This document shows, piece after piece, positions 21,421-32,594 of a DNA stretch of 64,000 bases. The DNA comes from Hericium rajendrae (taxonomy: Eukaryota; Basidiomycota; Agaricomycetes; Russulales; Hericiaceae). The number at the start of each line of letters is the position of its first letter. The stretch's first letter is position 1. The DNA lies in the NCBI GenBank assembly GCA_033439255.1, contig CM065888.1, positions 930,001 through 994,000 on the forward strand, given 5' to 3'. A program made the translations under genes and the position numbers. The notes beneath the pieces were generated by a model that ran no database searches, had not been told where the DNA came from, and saw nothing but the letters and a program-made list of their open reading frames with translations.

Positions 21421-23045
21421 AGCGGGGAGAGGACACAACCGAAGAGGAAAAGAGCGACACTCCAGCCATAGAACGCCCGCCCCACAAGCCCACACCTTAT
21501 GAGCAAATACGTCTTGATGCAATCGCTCGAAATGAAGCCCTTCAGCGAGAGCTCGGCTTGGAACAGATCGTCCCGAAGGAAGCAAAGGATGCCATGGAGA
21601 AGAAAAAGAAACACAGCAAGAAGTCGAAGGAGAAGTCGAAGGACAGATCCAAGGGAAAGTTGAGGGAGAAGTCTAGAGAGCATACAATTATGACTAGAGC
21701 GAAGAGGCAGTAAGTAACATTGCCTTTTTGCAAGACGAGGACTTATCTTGGCACAGACAATCATCAGCGTCGGGTGGTCGCCTCGGCGAAGGCAAGGTTT
21801 GGCCTGGCTCTATGGTTGGGATGACATCAGGACTTGTGTCGGAAGCAGCGCAAGCCACCGAAACGGCCAACGGCGACCAACCAGAACAATCGCAGTTGGC
21901 GGGACAGCATCCTTCCATAGGACCAAAGACAAGTCAACCTGCCAGCACTTCAGGCACCGACTGGGAAGACGGACTGCAAACTCAACGTCCATCCGATGCA
22001 CCACCGACGACAAGTGCACACGTGGAGCCGCAGGCGCCATCTGAGAAGACTTCATCCACCAATGAAAATGGCGTACGTCCACCAAGGCCAACCATTAGTC
22101 GTCCGGCGGATGCGTCAGGTGGGGACAAGACAACAGACAATAGCACGCGGGAACCGCCTGCCGCCAAGTTGAAGGAAGGCACAGCTCCGACCGCAATCGC
22201 GAGTCCGTCGGCATCATCACGGCCGTCCATGTGCGATGAAGGCGCCAATCCCGAAGATGATGCAGAGCGCCCGCAGACGACTGCTACTCGATCAGAGCAA
22301 GCTTGGGTCACCCAGACCCTTGCGTTCTTGAACGCGACGGGCCCAAAAACCGAAGAGTGGTTGAGTGCCACAGCACTGTGGTGTGAATTTGAAGGGCATC
22401 TGGGCAAGATTGACACCAAGGTCAGTAAAGCATGCTTGGTACTGCTGTGCACGATTGACTCACTTGGCTTCAGGATCGAGCTCACTGGCTGCAAAGCAAA
22501 GATCGACCTGAACAATATGCTCAATGGTCGAAGAGGAAGAGGGAGTTCAAAAACATACCTGATCTCGGCTCGCTCACGGTCTGGGCGGGCGGATGGCGGA
22601 CGTGGTGGCGAAGCCTTCAGCTGACATGGAGGACTGAGGGCGTTGAATGGCTGCTTCATCATGGACACAACGCTGACGAGAAATGGGAGCAGTTGAAGAA
22701 AGGTGGGAAAAGCAGAATTTCTTCCATCCTTATCATGATCTCCTGGTGGTATTATGCGGCAAAGACCCAGTCCGCGAAGAGCGAGGTCATGTCCGCTATC
22801 GAGGATACTGAGTATGTCCTGAAGGAGATGGTCAGCTTGCTCAGAGCTGACAGGACGAGTGAGAAGGGCACGGCTCAGCCTGATGGGAAACGGGGGAAGA
22901 AAAGGAAGGCAGACATGGCAGGGAACGACGAGACTGCGTCGTCCATCGAACCAAAGAAGTAAGTTTGCGGCAGCGTGGATCTTGCATGTGGGAAGCATGC
23001 TGACTTCGTTGGACTTCTAGAAGACGTACTAGATCTCGGAAATGA
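21417..23045 (+). CDS. Hypothetical protein with W-rich C-terminal domain (possibly same gene as upstream)
   Basis: The frame opens with MKRGEDTTEEEK, then YEQIRLDAIARNEALQRELG and a Lys/Ser-rich coil. An intron (GTAAGTAAC to GGCACAG, about 47 bp) leads to a long disordered, Pro/Ser/Thr-rich region. A folded domain follows: TEEWLSATALWCEFEGHLGK, an intron, then KDRAHWLQSKDRPEQYAQW, DLGSLTVWAGGWRTWWRSLQ and LTWRTEGVEWLL, ending SILIMISWWYYAAK. The final exon adds a basic KKRRTRSRK tail that looks like a nuclear localisation signal; stop TGA 23043-23045. The ATGA overlap with the upstream frame is atypical for fungi, so a single gene with a frame change at 21417-21420 is a real alternative. Confidence 0.6.
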
Positions 23046-23971
23046 AAGGATGGAGATCGAGGGCAAGGGTTATAACTTACATACGAATAGGAGCAGTACC
23101 TCGGGTTCAGTCGAGGGATTCATCGTATTGTAGGTTAGACTTATAGTTAGTAGGTCTCCCCAGAGTCAAAAATACCTCCATCGTCCGAATTCGGAATGAA
23201 ATCTCGATGCAATCTCAGGACGCCAGATCTGATCAGAGCTTCTGATTTGCCTCCGGTATCATGCATTGATCACATAAGCCTAAGATACTTACGACTGATG
23301 CTCACTCAACCAGCTCATTAATGCTAAGTGAGCTCGAACGGAACTGATGAATCATGACCGCGAATGATATACGACAGCGCAGGATGATGAGATAAGAAAG
23401 CACCTTTGCCTAATTGACCTCATTACATCTACACTCCGAAATTAGTGTAATACGTCTAACTAGAGGCAATAGTAGTAATGCAGTACTCGATATCAGAGTA
23501 CTTCGTTGTAACCAGCGAAGTAAACATATAGAGCAAGGGGAGAGCTCGCCATTGGCTGAGGATTTGCTCCAAAAGCCTAGAGCAGCACCTGTTTATAGAT
23601 GGAAATGGCCGATGGCCGAGCGCCTGCCGCGTCAGGGAAAGAAGCGCCTGCCCAGACCAATTGTCAAATACTTAGAATAAGTTGCCGGTGCCCGCTGTTC
23701 GTATTTGCATCCTCCCGGCCTGCTTAGTAATTGAGCTCCGAGCAGAATACTGTATGCATGTGTAGCCTTGAGTAGTGACAACTGCACAGCCAGTATTCAA
23801 ATAACATAAATATAGGTGCTGGTAGCACTTTGAAGGCCCTCAAAATTCTTATGCTTTCTATGCCCTGCTGAAACTCGAAACACCACAAAAAACAGTGTAA
23901 AAATAATATCAAGTTCCTACCACATGCAAAAGCACTAGCTTGATCTGACTAGATAACAAATCTGACTACTA
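23046..23971. other. Intergenic, no gene seen
   Basis: No supported gene. An 88-codon plus frame at 23414-23680 has no domain or splice context. Composition shifts to AT-rich toward 23.7 kb. Confidence 0.5.
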
Positions 23972-24456
23972 CTGTACTCTTTCGACCATTTCTCACATCA
24001 CATGTCACGGCCCTCTGGCCAGCGCGAAATTCATAGATTTGTCACAAGTCACAAACAGGATGCACGAAATTTACCTTCGGTCTCAAAAATGTCTGAAATC
24101 CCCCAAAATGGTCTGAAATTGCTTTCTGGTGGCCATTTGCTACCCCAGGCAGCACGGAGACCTCCACTGACCTCCGAGAATGGCCTCAACACGATTTGGG
24201 CCTGTGGAAGCCCAGATTTGCCCTATCCGGCCACATTTCTGCTCGAATTTGGGCGTGGTCTAACAACTACCTTCATGCAACTCAAGACAGGTGCGCGGAC
24301 CCTCGTAGGGTGGATTATTCGCACCAGTGGGCGCGAAATACATACCAGCATGAAATTGTTGTATATGTTCCCATCACAAGACCCTTGCGCGAATGTGCGA
24401 AGTGGTCACACGTCACAGGGCTCCCTTATCAGCGAGAAATGGTCGAAAGAGTACAG
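23972..24456. mobile_element. 485 bp MITE with TA target duplication
   Basis: CTGTACTCTTTCGACCATTT continues to CTC at 23972-23994 and is exactly mirrored at 24434-24456, giving 23 bp perfect terminal inverted repeats. TA dinucleotides flank both ends (23970-23971, 24457-24458), the hallmark of Tc1/mariner/pogo-type insertion. The interior carries a 157-codon open frame without domain features. It is non-autonomous. Confidence 0.8.
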
Positions 24457-24458
24457 TA

Positions 24459-24987
24459 TACCATTTCAGTCATAGAGTCAACAATATTGGCTGTGATCAA
24501 ATTCTTAAAATCCAACAAATCAAAAGAAAATTAGACACACTAGAAAATTTAGATTTATCTGTAATCTGTAACATGAGTCTATAATCAGAATGATACAATC
24601 TTACTACTATAGGTGTATAATTCTGAATGACTAACACATTACTACTAACATCTGATCTTGTTCAGCTATATATAGTATTCTGTAAATAGAGGATACATGC
24701 AGCTAAACAATCTAAGATATTGATAATTTGAGCAAATATAGGCTCATTTGGTTCATTAAGCTTGTTGTACACCCTGTATGTTTACAAATCCTAGTCAAGA
24801 GCATCAACAGATGCTCAAAAGTGGCTTTCAACACATAATTATAGTGTTACTGGGTGAAATGTTTTCTCTCAAAGATATTTTTTATTTTTTCAACTTTTGT
24901 AGGCTCACTGGCCTCTGTAACCTATGATCAAAGATTGGACAAAAGGCTTGTGTGACTTGTAATCCAAGCCATGATCAAAATGATATA
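24459..24987. other. AT-rich spacer
   Basis: AT-rich sequence with no supported gene between the MITE and the tandem repeat. Confidence 0.5.
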
Positions 24988-25400
24988 GTACTACTAACAT
25001 CTTGATATACAATACACATTACTACTATCTGACCATGATTTAAGAAATTAGGCTTTTCAAAATCACTACTAACATCCTGACATATGATATGCATCACTAC
25101 TATCTGACTATAATACAAGAGACTAGGCTTTGTAAAAATCACTACTAACATCCTAATATACAATATATATTACTACTATCTGACTATAATATAAGAGACT
25201 GGACTTTGTTTAGAATCACTACTAACATTCTGATATACATTGTATATTACTACTAGTATCTGACTATAATGTAAGAGACTAGGCTTGTCAAATATTACTA
25301 CTATCCTCCTGATATGTGGTACATATTACTACTACCTGGCTATATTATAAGAAACTAGGCTTTGTGCACTATCACTACTAACATCTTAAGCACTACTACT
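24988..25400. repeat. AT-rich tandem repeat, 76-79 bp unit, about 5.3 copies
   Basis: Units start with ACTACTAAC or ACTACTATC at about 24988, 25064, 25140, 25217, 25296 and 25374. Each contains a second ACTACTA box, then TCTGACTATAAT-like and GAGACTAGGCTTT-like blocks. Copies differ at several positions each. The regular spacing of paired ACTACTA boxes (about 31 bp apart within a unit) could act as iterated binding sites. Confidence 0.85.
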
Positions 25401-25556
25401 ACTTACCTGTTATATAGGAGACATTACCTTGTAATGGCTGCGATCACTTTGTAATCCCTAATATATTAGGGGTTTAGTTAACTTTACTAACCAGTACAGT
25501 TGCTTGCTCGGGAGTATCACCTGCACGTTCTTGTCGTTCGCGACCGTCTTAGCTAT

Positions 25557-26105
25557 GATTTACCTGTGCGTTTTGGTGATGTGCGGCGGCGAAACGATCT
25601 CGACACCGTCGAAACGTGAGGCTGACCGCGAGATGGAGCTGGAGCGGGTGGTGGATGAGGAGGATATGGTTCGAGAGATAGGAACAGATACGATGGGGGC
25701 GGTGCAGATACACGCGACGAGCGCCGTGGTGCGCGCTTTCGCGTCGGGTGTCGGCATGTGCTCCTGCGCGGGCGAGGTGGACGTCGGCGTGCTCGGCGAC
25801 ACCGGTCTCGAGATGGGCTTGGACGTCGTGTTCATGTCGATGTCAAAGTCGGATGTCGGTGCAGACGTCGACAGCGGGGAAGATGGCGGGAGCGGGATGC
25901 AGGCCGGCTGCGACGGCGGGTCGGCGAGGGCAGACCCGTGTCCGTGGGCCCAGTCAGCGGCGATGTCGCGAGCGCAGGCATCGTCGGCGGGGCCGATGGG
26001 CGATTATGTCTTCCGAAGGGTGGCGCGAGATTCATAGTCGAAGCACAGTGCTTCGACTGACGTTGGTGACTATGTAGCAGGGCCTGATGCAGCCGGATGA
26101 GAGCT
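25557..26105 (-). CDS. Possible Ser/Thr/Pro-rich terminal exon (uncertain)
   Basis: A minus-strand frame reads DFDIDMNTTSKPISRPVSPS and ends SASRFDGVEIVSPPHITKTH plus Arg before the stop near 25560. It is low-complexity. The plus strand is open as well (177 codons, 25504-26037), and GC-rich sequence favours chance frames. It lies directly downstream, in minus orientation, of the intron-like array at 26106-27547, and could be the last exon of that transcript. The frame does not connect cleanly to the upstream exon. Confidence 0.25.
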
Positions 26106-27547
26106 CTGCACAAGAAAGTGAGTTCATATAATTCGCTCAGCTAAAATGAGATTCACCTAGATCTCAATAAACCAGATTTTCTATCGTCATTTTTGTGGGA
26201 TCCAAGGGCCCGCGCCGAGCAGCAAATGGATCCGTAGGACAAGCATTCGAAATCAGCGTCCGCGGACCTCTGTCGATGCCGAGCCACCAGGCAGGAGTCG
26301 CTAGACGATCACTGTTTCGCGATGTGCTGATGTCAATGTCGCATGTGTTGGGGACAGCCCAAGCGCAATTTCTACATAAGTGAGTTGATGTCGTGAAATT
26401 AATCAAGTGAGAATGATGCTCACTTAGCTCTTCAAAGATCATCCAGTTTCCGTCGCCAGATTTCCAGGATTTGACGGCCCGCGCCGAGCGGCGAGCACGT
26501 CCGTAGACCAAGCGTTCGAGGACAGCATCGAAATTTGACGGGCTTCCGTCGATGCCGACATCACCAGGCCGACATCACCAGGCAGGAGTCGGGCGAAGCC
26601 CGACGGATGCCGACATTCGGGCTGCATTAAATGTCAATGTCGCGGGCTGGGCGCAGCCGAAGAGCAATTTCTGCACAGATAAGTAAGTCGGTACCGTTGG
26701 ATTAGCTAAGTCGAAACGATACTGACCTAAGCCTTCACAAAATACAGTCTGTGATCACCACATGTCCAGTGGCGATGGCCTGCGGCGAGCAGCGAGCAGC
26801 GTGCACGCCCGTAGCCTAAGCACTCGAAGTTGGCATCGACGCTGACACCACCAGGCGGGAATCGGGCACAGCCCGATGGACGCTGTCATTTGGGGGTTTA
26901 CGCTGATGTCAACACGGCGGCGCTGGGCGCAGCCCAAGCGCAATTTCTGCGCAGATAAGTAAGCTGATACTGCAAAATCCACCGAATCGAAATGAGACTC
27001 ACCTGAGCCTTCAAAAATCCAGATTCTGTCGCGAGTTTTCCAGAATCCAGTGGCCCGCGCTAGCGGCAAACGGGCCCGTGAGCTGATCAGTCGAAGTCAA
27101 GGATGGACGGAGTCCTGTCAATGCTGATGCCAGAGGCGGAAGTCGGGCGAAGCCCCACGGACACCGTCATTTGTGCTACGTCGATGTTGATGTCGAGGAG
27201 CACCATGCGCGCTATTCGTCGCTATGTACACGGATGTGAGTTATGCACCTTGAATTTAGCCAAGCGAATTTCTGACTCACCGAGACTCCCTAAAATCGGT
27301 ATTGAATGCCAAATTTCTGGGGCTCAGGCCCTGCGACGAGCAGCGTACATACTCTTACGGTAAGGGTGTCGAAGTGAGCATCGACGAAAAACCGTCGAGG
27401 CTCACGTCGCTTCGGTAGGAGTCGGGCGCAGCCCGACGTATGCCTCCGCTGTGTGCATGGCGCCGCAAGTTCACGCTTTGTAGGCGCTTCTCTGTGCACT
27501 GGTAAGCTCTATCGTGCTGTGATTAGCCGGAATCCCTCGTACTCACT
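26106..27547 (-). repeat. Tandem array of six homologous intron-containing modules
   Basis: On the minus strand six intron-like segments of 51-59 bp recur at 27492-27546, 27222-27280, 26947-27002, 26671-26726, 26372-26423 and 26106-26156. Five begin GTGAGT, GTCAGT or GTGAGC and the sixth GTGAAT. They end CAG or TAG, and most carry a CTAAT- or CTTAC-like branch site. The exon-like parts between them are 211-247 bp and related to each other (AAATTGCGCTTGGGCTG at several starts; a CGGGC hairpin-like core; GCCGCTCG blocks). Their lengths are not multiples of three and none is open in a constant frame, so this may be a non-coding transcript or a decayed repetitive gene. Confidence 0.6.
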
Positions 27548-28975
27548 TAGACTCGCAGAAAATTTGATTTTGACCCCGAAATTCCAAAGTTTCCGAGCGG
27601 TCTGTATGGCTTTCGAGCTGGGCCTTCGAACGGGGATCGGCCACGCAAATGTCGCACTGGGCAGCAGTCGCGGGGCATCTCGCAGCGAGGAATACCACGG
27701 GGGCGGAAGGTGCTCTTCGAATCCCTGCAGCGCGTCCTCCGACGCCACCTCCCGGTGCTCGCCATCGCACCCGCGTCGTCATGATCACGTCCGTGCCCTG
27801 TGAGGCCCCGGCCGATGCCCACTTCTTCTCTGGCGGTATGATCTCCGGGCGCGCAAGTCACAACTCAAGCGGTTCCTGCGGCACTCTGTGGTGCCTTCCG
27901 GACCATCTCGCGCTCGAGTCGTCTTGTCCACCTCGCCGTTGGCGTTATCCATTGGTCTCAACGCGCCGGCAGTCGTATTTCCCCTCTCCCGTGTGTCTCA
28001 ATTCTCGAGTGCCCACGGACTGATTTCCGCGCGACCTTCGTGTCGGCGCAGCGCCTGTTCGCGCGCCTTCGCTGCTGCGTACTCGCACACAACGCCATAT
28101 CGATATTGCGACGAGCTGCGGCACGCGATGAAGGGAAGGGGGGTCGGCGATCAGGCCCTCCGTCCCGACGTCACGCGCTGCAGTTCGGTCTCTCTCTGGC
28201 TTGCAAAAACCTGGCCACTGCCGGATGGATTTGACTACAAGGACTGGTTACAGCACGTCTCGACACCGCAATTCTGCACGCCCTCATCCCTGCGTACGCG
28301 GCGCATGCAGAACGTCGTCCAACCCTCTCCGGCACGATCTTTCGCGAGGCCGGCCGCCTTCTCGGTGCCCAAAAGTCCGACGGCAAGTCCTGGACGTAGA
28401 GCGCGTGGGGCGCTACGGGCGGTGACGTCGCTAGCCCGCCTCGTGCACTTCGAGGTCATGACTGGGCATAGTGGATGGCCAGTGCCCGCCCATCACGGCG
28501 CCATCCGACGCTTTCCGGAGTCCTTCTCTCGGTGCTCGTTGCTGGCAAGTCCTCTTCCCGACGCTATTGGCCTTTTGCGCGGGTCCAGCACGCTGATCTC
28601 GCGAGACCTGATCCTAATGACGGCGCGTCACCGGGCGCATCTTCGCGTAGAACGCACGCAGCGTCTCCAGGCTGCGGAAGGAGGGCGCGTTGGTAGCCCG
28701 GCATTTACAAGGGATCCTCGTCGTTCAGATCGCCCTGGCATATCTGCGCAGAATGTGTATGGTGTCTTCGGACGGCGCTGCTCGTGGTGACATCGCCAGC
28801 TTGACTCGTGTGTTGAGACGTCGGGAATGCGTTTCGTGCAGCGGCCGCAGTTGCAGGTCGCGCATCGCGGGACTGCGCTGCTGTGTGCTGTGCGTGAGCG
28901 GTCGTGAGAATGAGAAAAGGCGCGAAAGACACGTACGCCGTGTAAGAGCACAGAAGACTGCTCAAGTCTAACATT
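27548..28975. other. GC-rich region without convincing gene
   Basis: Both strands contain long open frames because of high GC; the longest is 300 codons on plus, 27888-28790. None has a recognisable domain or codon pattern. Fragments such as DTAILHALIPAYAAHAERRP appear in shifting frames, as in a decayed gene. I do not annotate a CDS here. Confidence 0.4.
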
Positions 28976-29004
28976 TCTCCGCGGTACGTGCGAAATTAGC
29001 ACGC

Positions 29005-30712
29005 TCAGAACACGTGCAAGCCTCCGAGATCGGCGAACGGGTCCTTCTGCGCTGGGGCCGGTGCCGCCTGTGGCTGTCGAGGCACTTGCGCTTGGGGCTG
29101 CAATGGCTGCTGCCACAGCGACGAGGACTGCTGCTGCGCGAGGCTGCCCATCGACGCGCTCTGACCCGGCGAGGTGGGGTTCGAGCGCACCGGCGGCGTC
29201 CCCGGCAGCATGATGTGGCCAAACTGCGCCGACGTCGGTCTGGGCCCAGTGTTCGCCGCCTGCATCGGCTGTGGCGACACGGCCGACGTGGCCTGGTTGA
29301 ACCCGCCAAAGGCCAAAGCGCCGTTCCCGTTGGACGGGGAAGAGAACGACGTGGTGGGCGCTGGCATGGACGGGAGGGGCGCGTTCGTGGAGCCGAAGAG
29401 GCCCATGAGGTCGTCTGCGGGGTTTCCGGTGCTCGAGTCGGTCTGTTGCGGAGGTGCGTCGTCGAAGTCGATGAGCGAGAGGTCGTTCTTGCCGGGCCCT
29501 AGTTCCTTCGGTATGGGATTCGACGCGGCTGCAAAGTCGCCTTTCTCGTATGCTTCGTAGCGCTCGAGGACGGTGTTGATCTGGTCGTTTATTTGGAGGT
29601 ATGTATCTGGAAGAGCATGAGTACTCTGCCTGATGCACGACTACTGCGTGCTCACCAAGGGATTCGGGATCGTCGGACTCGGCATCGGATATCCATTTCT
29701 GAATTCTTGGTCTTGAGTTTATGAGGATCGAGGCCACTTGCTATGACATACGTCAGGCATGGATGAAAGGAAAATGTTGGAGGCAACTCACGTCGTAAAC
29801 GTCGCCTTTCGCAAACTGCTCGCCGCTGGCGGTGTCGACATTATCCAGCATCTCGTTGAGTAGGATCACCTTTTGTTCGAGCTTGTTCAGCTCGTTCAAT
29901 GCCTGCGTGCGATAGTCGGGCTTCGCGTCCGGATTGGCTCCCGCCAACGACTTCATCAGCTCTTGCGCCGCCGCCAGATCTCTCGGTGTACCGCGCCGGA
30001 TGAGCTCCTGCAGCTTCGCCGATTGCGCCTCTCGATCTTCCGTCTCCAACTCCTCCGCTGACTTCAAATTCTGAACGACGTTGTCAGTATGCTGACTGCA
30101 AATATCAAGACGAGTGTACGCACCGAGGCCACGGTGGCGGACGACGACGAAGGCGTACGGGGGAGATCGCGGAAACGATACCCCTTGAACGTCAACAGGC
30201 GGTGCATATCTCGGATGTTCCCCAGATCATCCTTCCATCTCGAGTCCACACAGATCCCCTCCTTCCATCCATGAATGAGCTCTAGGATCCGCGACATGAC
30301 CGGTCCTGGGAACGGAGGCGGGCGCTCCGGAAACCGTCGCACGAGTTCGTTCAGGAACTCTTTGGTGGCGATCTGAAGGTGAAACGGGTATCCGCAGCTC
30401 TGAGCGAGGGTATCGAGAAGCGCAAGGCTGAGCATGCCGATGTGCGGGTTCGGGTGGTTCACCAGTCGCGCAATCATCATAGCCGCTTCTCGAGGCCTAT
30501 TCATTATGAGATTAGGGGTACAGTGATAGATAAATAGCACATGAGACGCACGTATTGGCCTTCTTCTGGTTAATGTGCTCCGCAACCTCGAGGTGCAGGG
30601 CATAGTTCGGCTCTGGGAGAGACGCTGCGGTAGCACGGGTGATCAGGATCTCCAGAGGCGACGCTCGTGGCCAGTTCATGTTGATCGGCGCGCCTTGCTG
30701 GTTGTTCCACAT
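29005..30712 (-). CDS. VHS and GAT domain protein (GGA-like clathrin adaptor)
   Basis: The start is MWNNQQGAPINMNWPRASPL at 30712. The VHS domain follows over roughly residues 10-155 (LEILITRATAASLPEPNYAL, NHPNPHIGMLSLALLDTLAQ, HGWKEGICVDSRWKDDLGNI). The GAT three-helix bundle follows (KSAEELETEDREAQSAKLQE, LNELNKLEQKVILLNEMLDN, KWISDAESDDPESL). The C-terminal third is a flexible Pro/Gln/Ser-rich hinge with an acidic LSLIDFDD motif and a terminal KDPFADLGGLHVF. VHS-GAT proteins bind sorting signals, ARF and ubiquitin at the trans-Golgi network and endosomes. The gamma-ear (GAE) domain of yeast Gga proteins is not visible; the protein stops after the DPF motif. At least three short introns are needed. 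An in-frame upstream Met exists, but MWNNQQG suits the family. Confidence 0.85.
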
Positions 30713-31060
30713 GGCGGCAGAGAGGAACGAGACGAGGACTAGAAACACAAGAAATGGAGGGGGACGTGGAATGTCATGGCAAGCTCGCATCGCCGTCGCC
30801 CTTGGGCGCTCCTCACCCGTGGGAAGCCACCACCGATTCATCGATCATCCGAACATCCTGCCAGCAACTATGTTCGATCCATGTCGCCCACGCATTCTTG
30901 TCAAAACTCTACATAGCATCAAATGTATTCACCAATTACAGTACTGAGTATAGACATAGCAAACGTAAACAGGCACATAGCTTATCAGAAGAACATAGAA
31001 CAGAACATATACGCACGCGATACAACACTAAGATCACAGCACAACACTACAAGAAAATCA

Positions 31061-32594
31061 CTACTTCGCCTTCTTCCCCCGGCCCTTGCGAGACGAACCT
31101 GCTGGACGACCCGGGCACTCCAACTTGCCATGATTCGTCAACTCCTCCGGTGTGGCGAACTTCTTCTTGCAATCCTTGCACCGGCAGCACCCCTTCAGAT
31201 GCCTCTCCCCGGAGTCCAGCCGGCTCAAGGTCGCCCCGCATACTTTGCAGCTGCCCGCCCCGAGAGTGAGGTGGCACGTCGTGACGTGCCGGACGACGGA
31301 CCCGAACTTCATCTCCTCCTCGCATCCGTCCCACAGGCAAGGGTAGAGGTCCTGACCCTCCTTACGCTTCACGTGGCAGTCCTTGAGATGCTTCCCGAGG
31401 TTGAGCGCCGCGGCGAGAACATGCTCTTCGCAGTCGCCCCAACGGCACTTCATCTCCCCTGGAGATGCCTTGGCGGCAGGGGTGGAAGATGTCGTAGCCT
31501 CGGTGGAAGAAGTAGAGGTGCCAGCCTCAGGCTCGGGCTGAGCATCTCTGCGACGCTTGGCAGCAGAGGCGGGAACATCGTCCTCCAAGGCCCGCTTCTT
31601 GCCTCTGCGCCGAACGGTTGCACCCTTGGGGGCCGGGACGATGGTTGGGGCTGCCTCGTCAGCCGAGCTTGCTTCCTCGAGCGCGCGTTCAGGGACGGCA
31701 GGAGGTGCCATCGCATGCACGGGAGTGGCAGTGGGCAGGGTAGGCTCTGGTTCAGACCACGGAGCGGACGAGCTAAAGTTGAAAACTAAGTCACGTTATA
31801 CAACGAGATACGACGAATTCACTCACATGTCTGAGACGGGCGTGAGGGTACTTTCCATCGTCGCAAGAGAAGCTGAGGTCGTCCTAGAGTTTTTTAATCA
31901 ATATGACACCAGGCCTGACGAATGCAAAAACACTCACATGGGAAGACGGCCGTACCCGTCCATCTGGCCCATATGGGCGATGTCATCGGAACTCGAGCTC
32001 CCCCACTCCTCGTCCGTAACCTCGCTCAAGCGGTAGGACGATCGCAGAGACGAATCAGGGCGACGAAGCCTGTGGATGGGAGGATAGGTCATGAATTAGT
32101 ACATGCGAATAAATGCGGAGTGTTGGTCACTTACCGAGGGTCGATATTGCTGTCCGAGAATTGCGACGTCGCACCCGGCGTGTACGGCGGGCCGTAGGCA
32201 GCCACATATCCATTGTGCTCGGCATCGACCGTGTGGCCTCTTAGAGGCTCTGGGGCGAACGCTGGGTATCCTCGTGGAGCGCTCGCATCTGCAGACATAG
32301 CGGCACGGTTGTCAAAGCTCGGGAGCGGATAGCCACGCGGGACAGCGGGGTCGTAGCCGGCATGGGGTCCGCTTGGTCCATGCGCCGCGCTAAAGGACAA
32401 CGCAGTGAGTGGTGAACGACAAGTCAAGGCGGAAATGGCACTCACGGATCGTATTGGTACATCGGACCCGCATGATGTTGAGGGTAGGTGACATTAATGT
32501 GGATGCCACCTTGGGAAGGGGCGACAACACGCGGGTCGGCGTGCATAGCGTCGCGGGAAGGCGAACCGTAATGATACTGGGAGTTGTAGGCCAT
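31061..32594 (-). CDS. C2H2-like zinc-finger protein, putative transcription factor
   Basis: ATG at 32592-32594 (MAYNSQYHYGSPSRDAMHAD). Several exons encode a Tyr/Pro/Gly-rich, disordered N-terminal region (AAYGPPYTPGATSQFSD, LSEVTDEEWGSSSSDDIAHM, MESTLTPVSDM). Then comes a basic region with KKRALEDD and AKRRR, likely nuclear localisation. The C-terminal about 120 residues hold fingers: CRWGDCEEH with HLKDCH; CLWDGCEEEM with HVTTCH; CKVCG with HLKGCC; and CKDCKKKFATPEELTNH with a following Cys. The C-x4-C spacing of the first two is typical of basidiomycete finger proteins. The last residues are Lys/Arg-rich. The target genes are unknown. Confidence 0.75.

Noticed and set aside
7215-23045. 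TET/JBP dioxygenase, known to accompany KDZ elements
   Set aside because: I looked for HxD...H and related blocks in the exons and found none.
24988-25400. CRISPR-like array
   Set aside because: Whole 76-79 bp units repeat with drift and there are no unique spacers; the genome is eukaryotic.
27888-28790. 300-codon plus frame
   Set aside because: GC-rich sequence with long frames on both strands, no domain, start context or splice structure.
28628-29737. 369-codon minus frame rich in Arg/His
   Set aside because: It is a shifted frame of the VHS-GAT gene; the frame carrying the Pro/Gln hinge and DPF motif fits the family.
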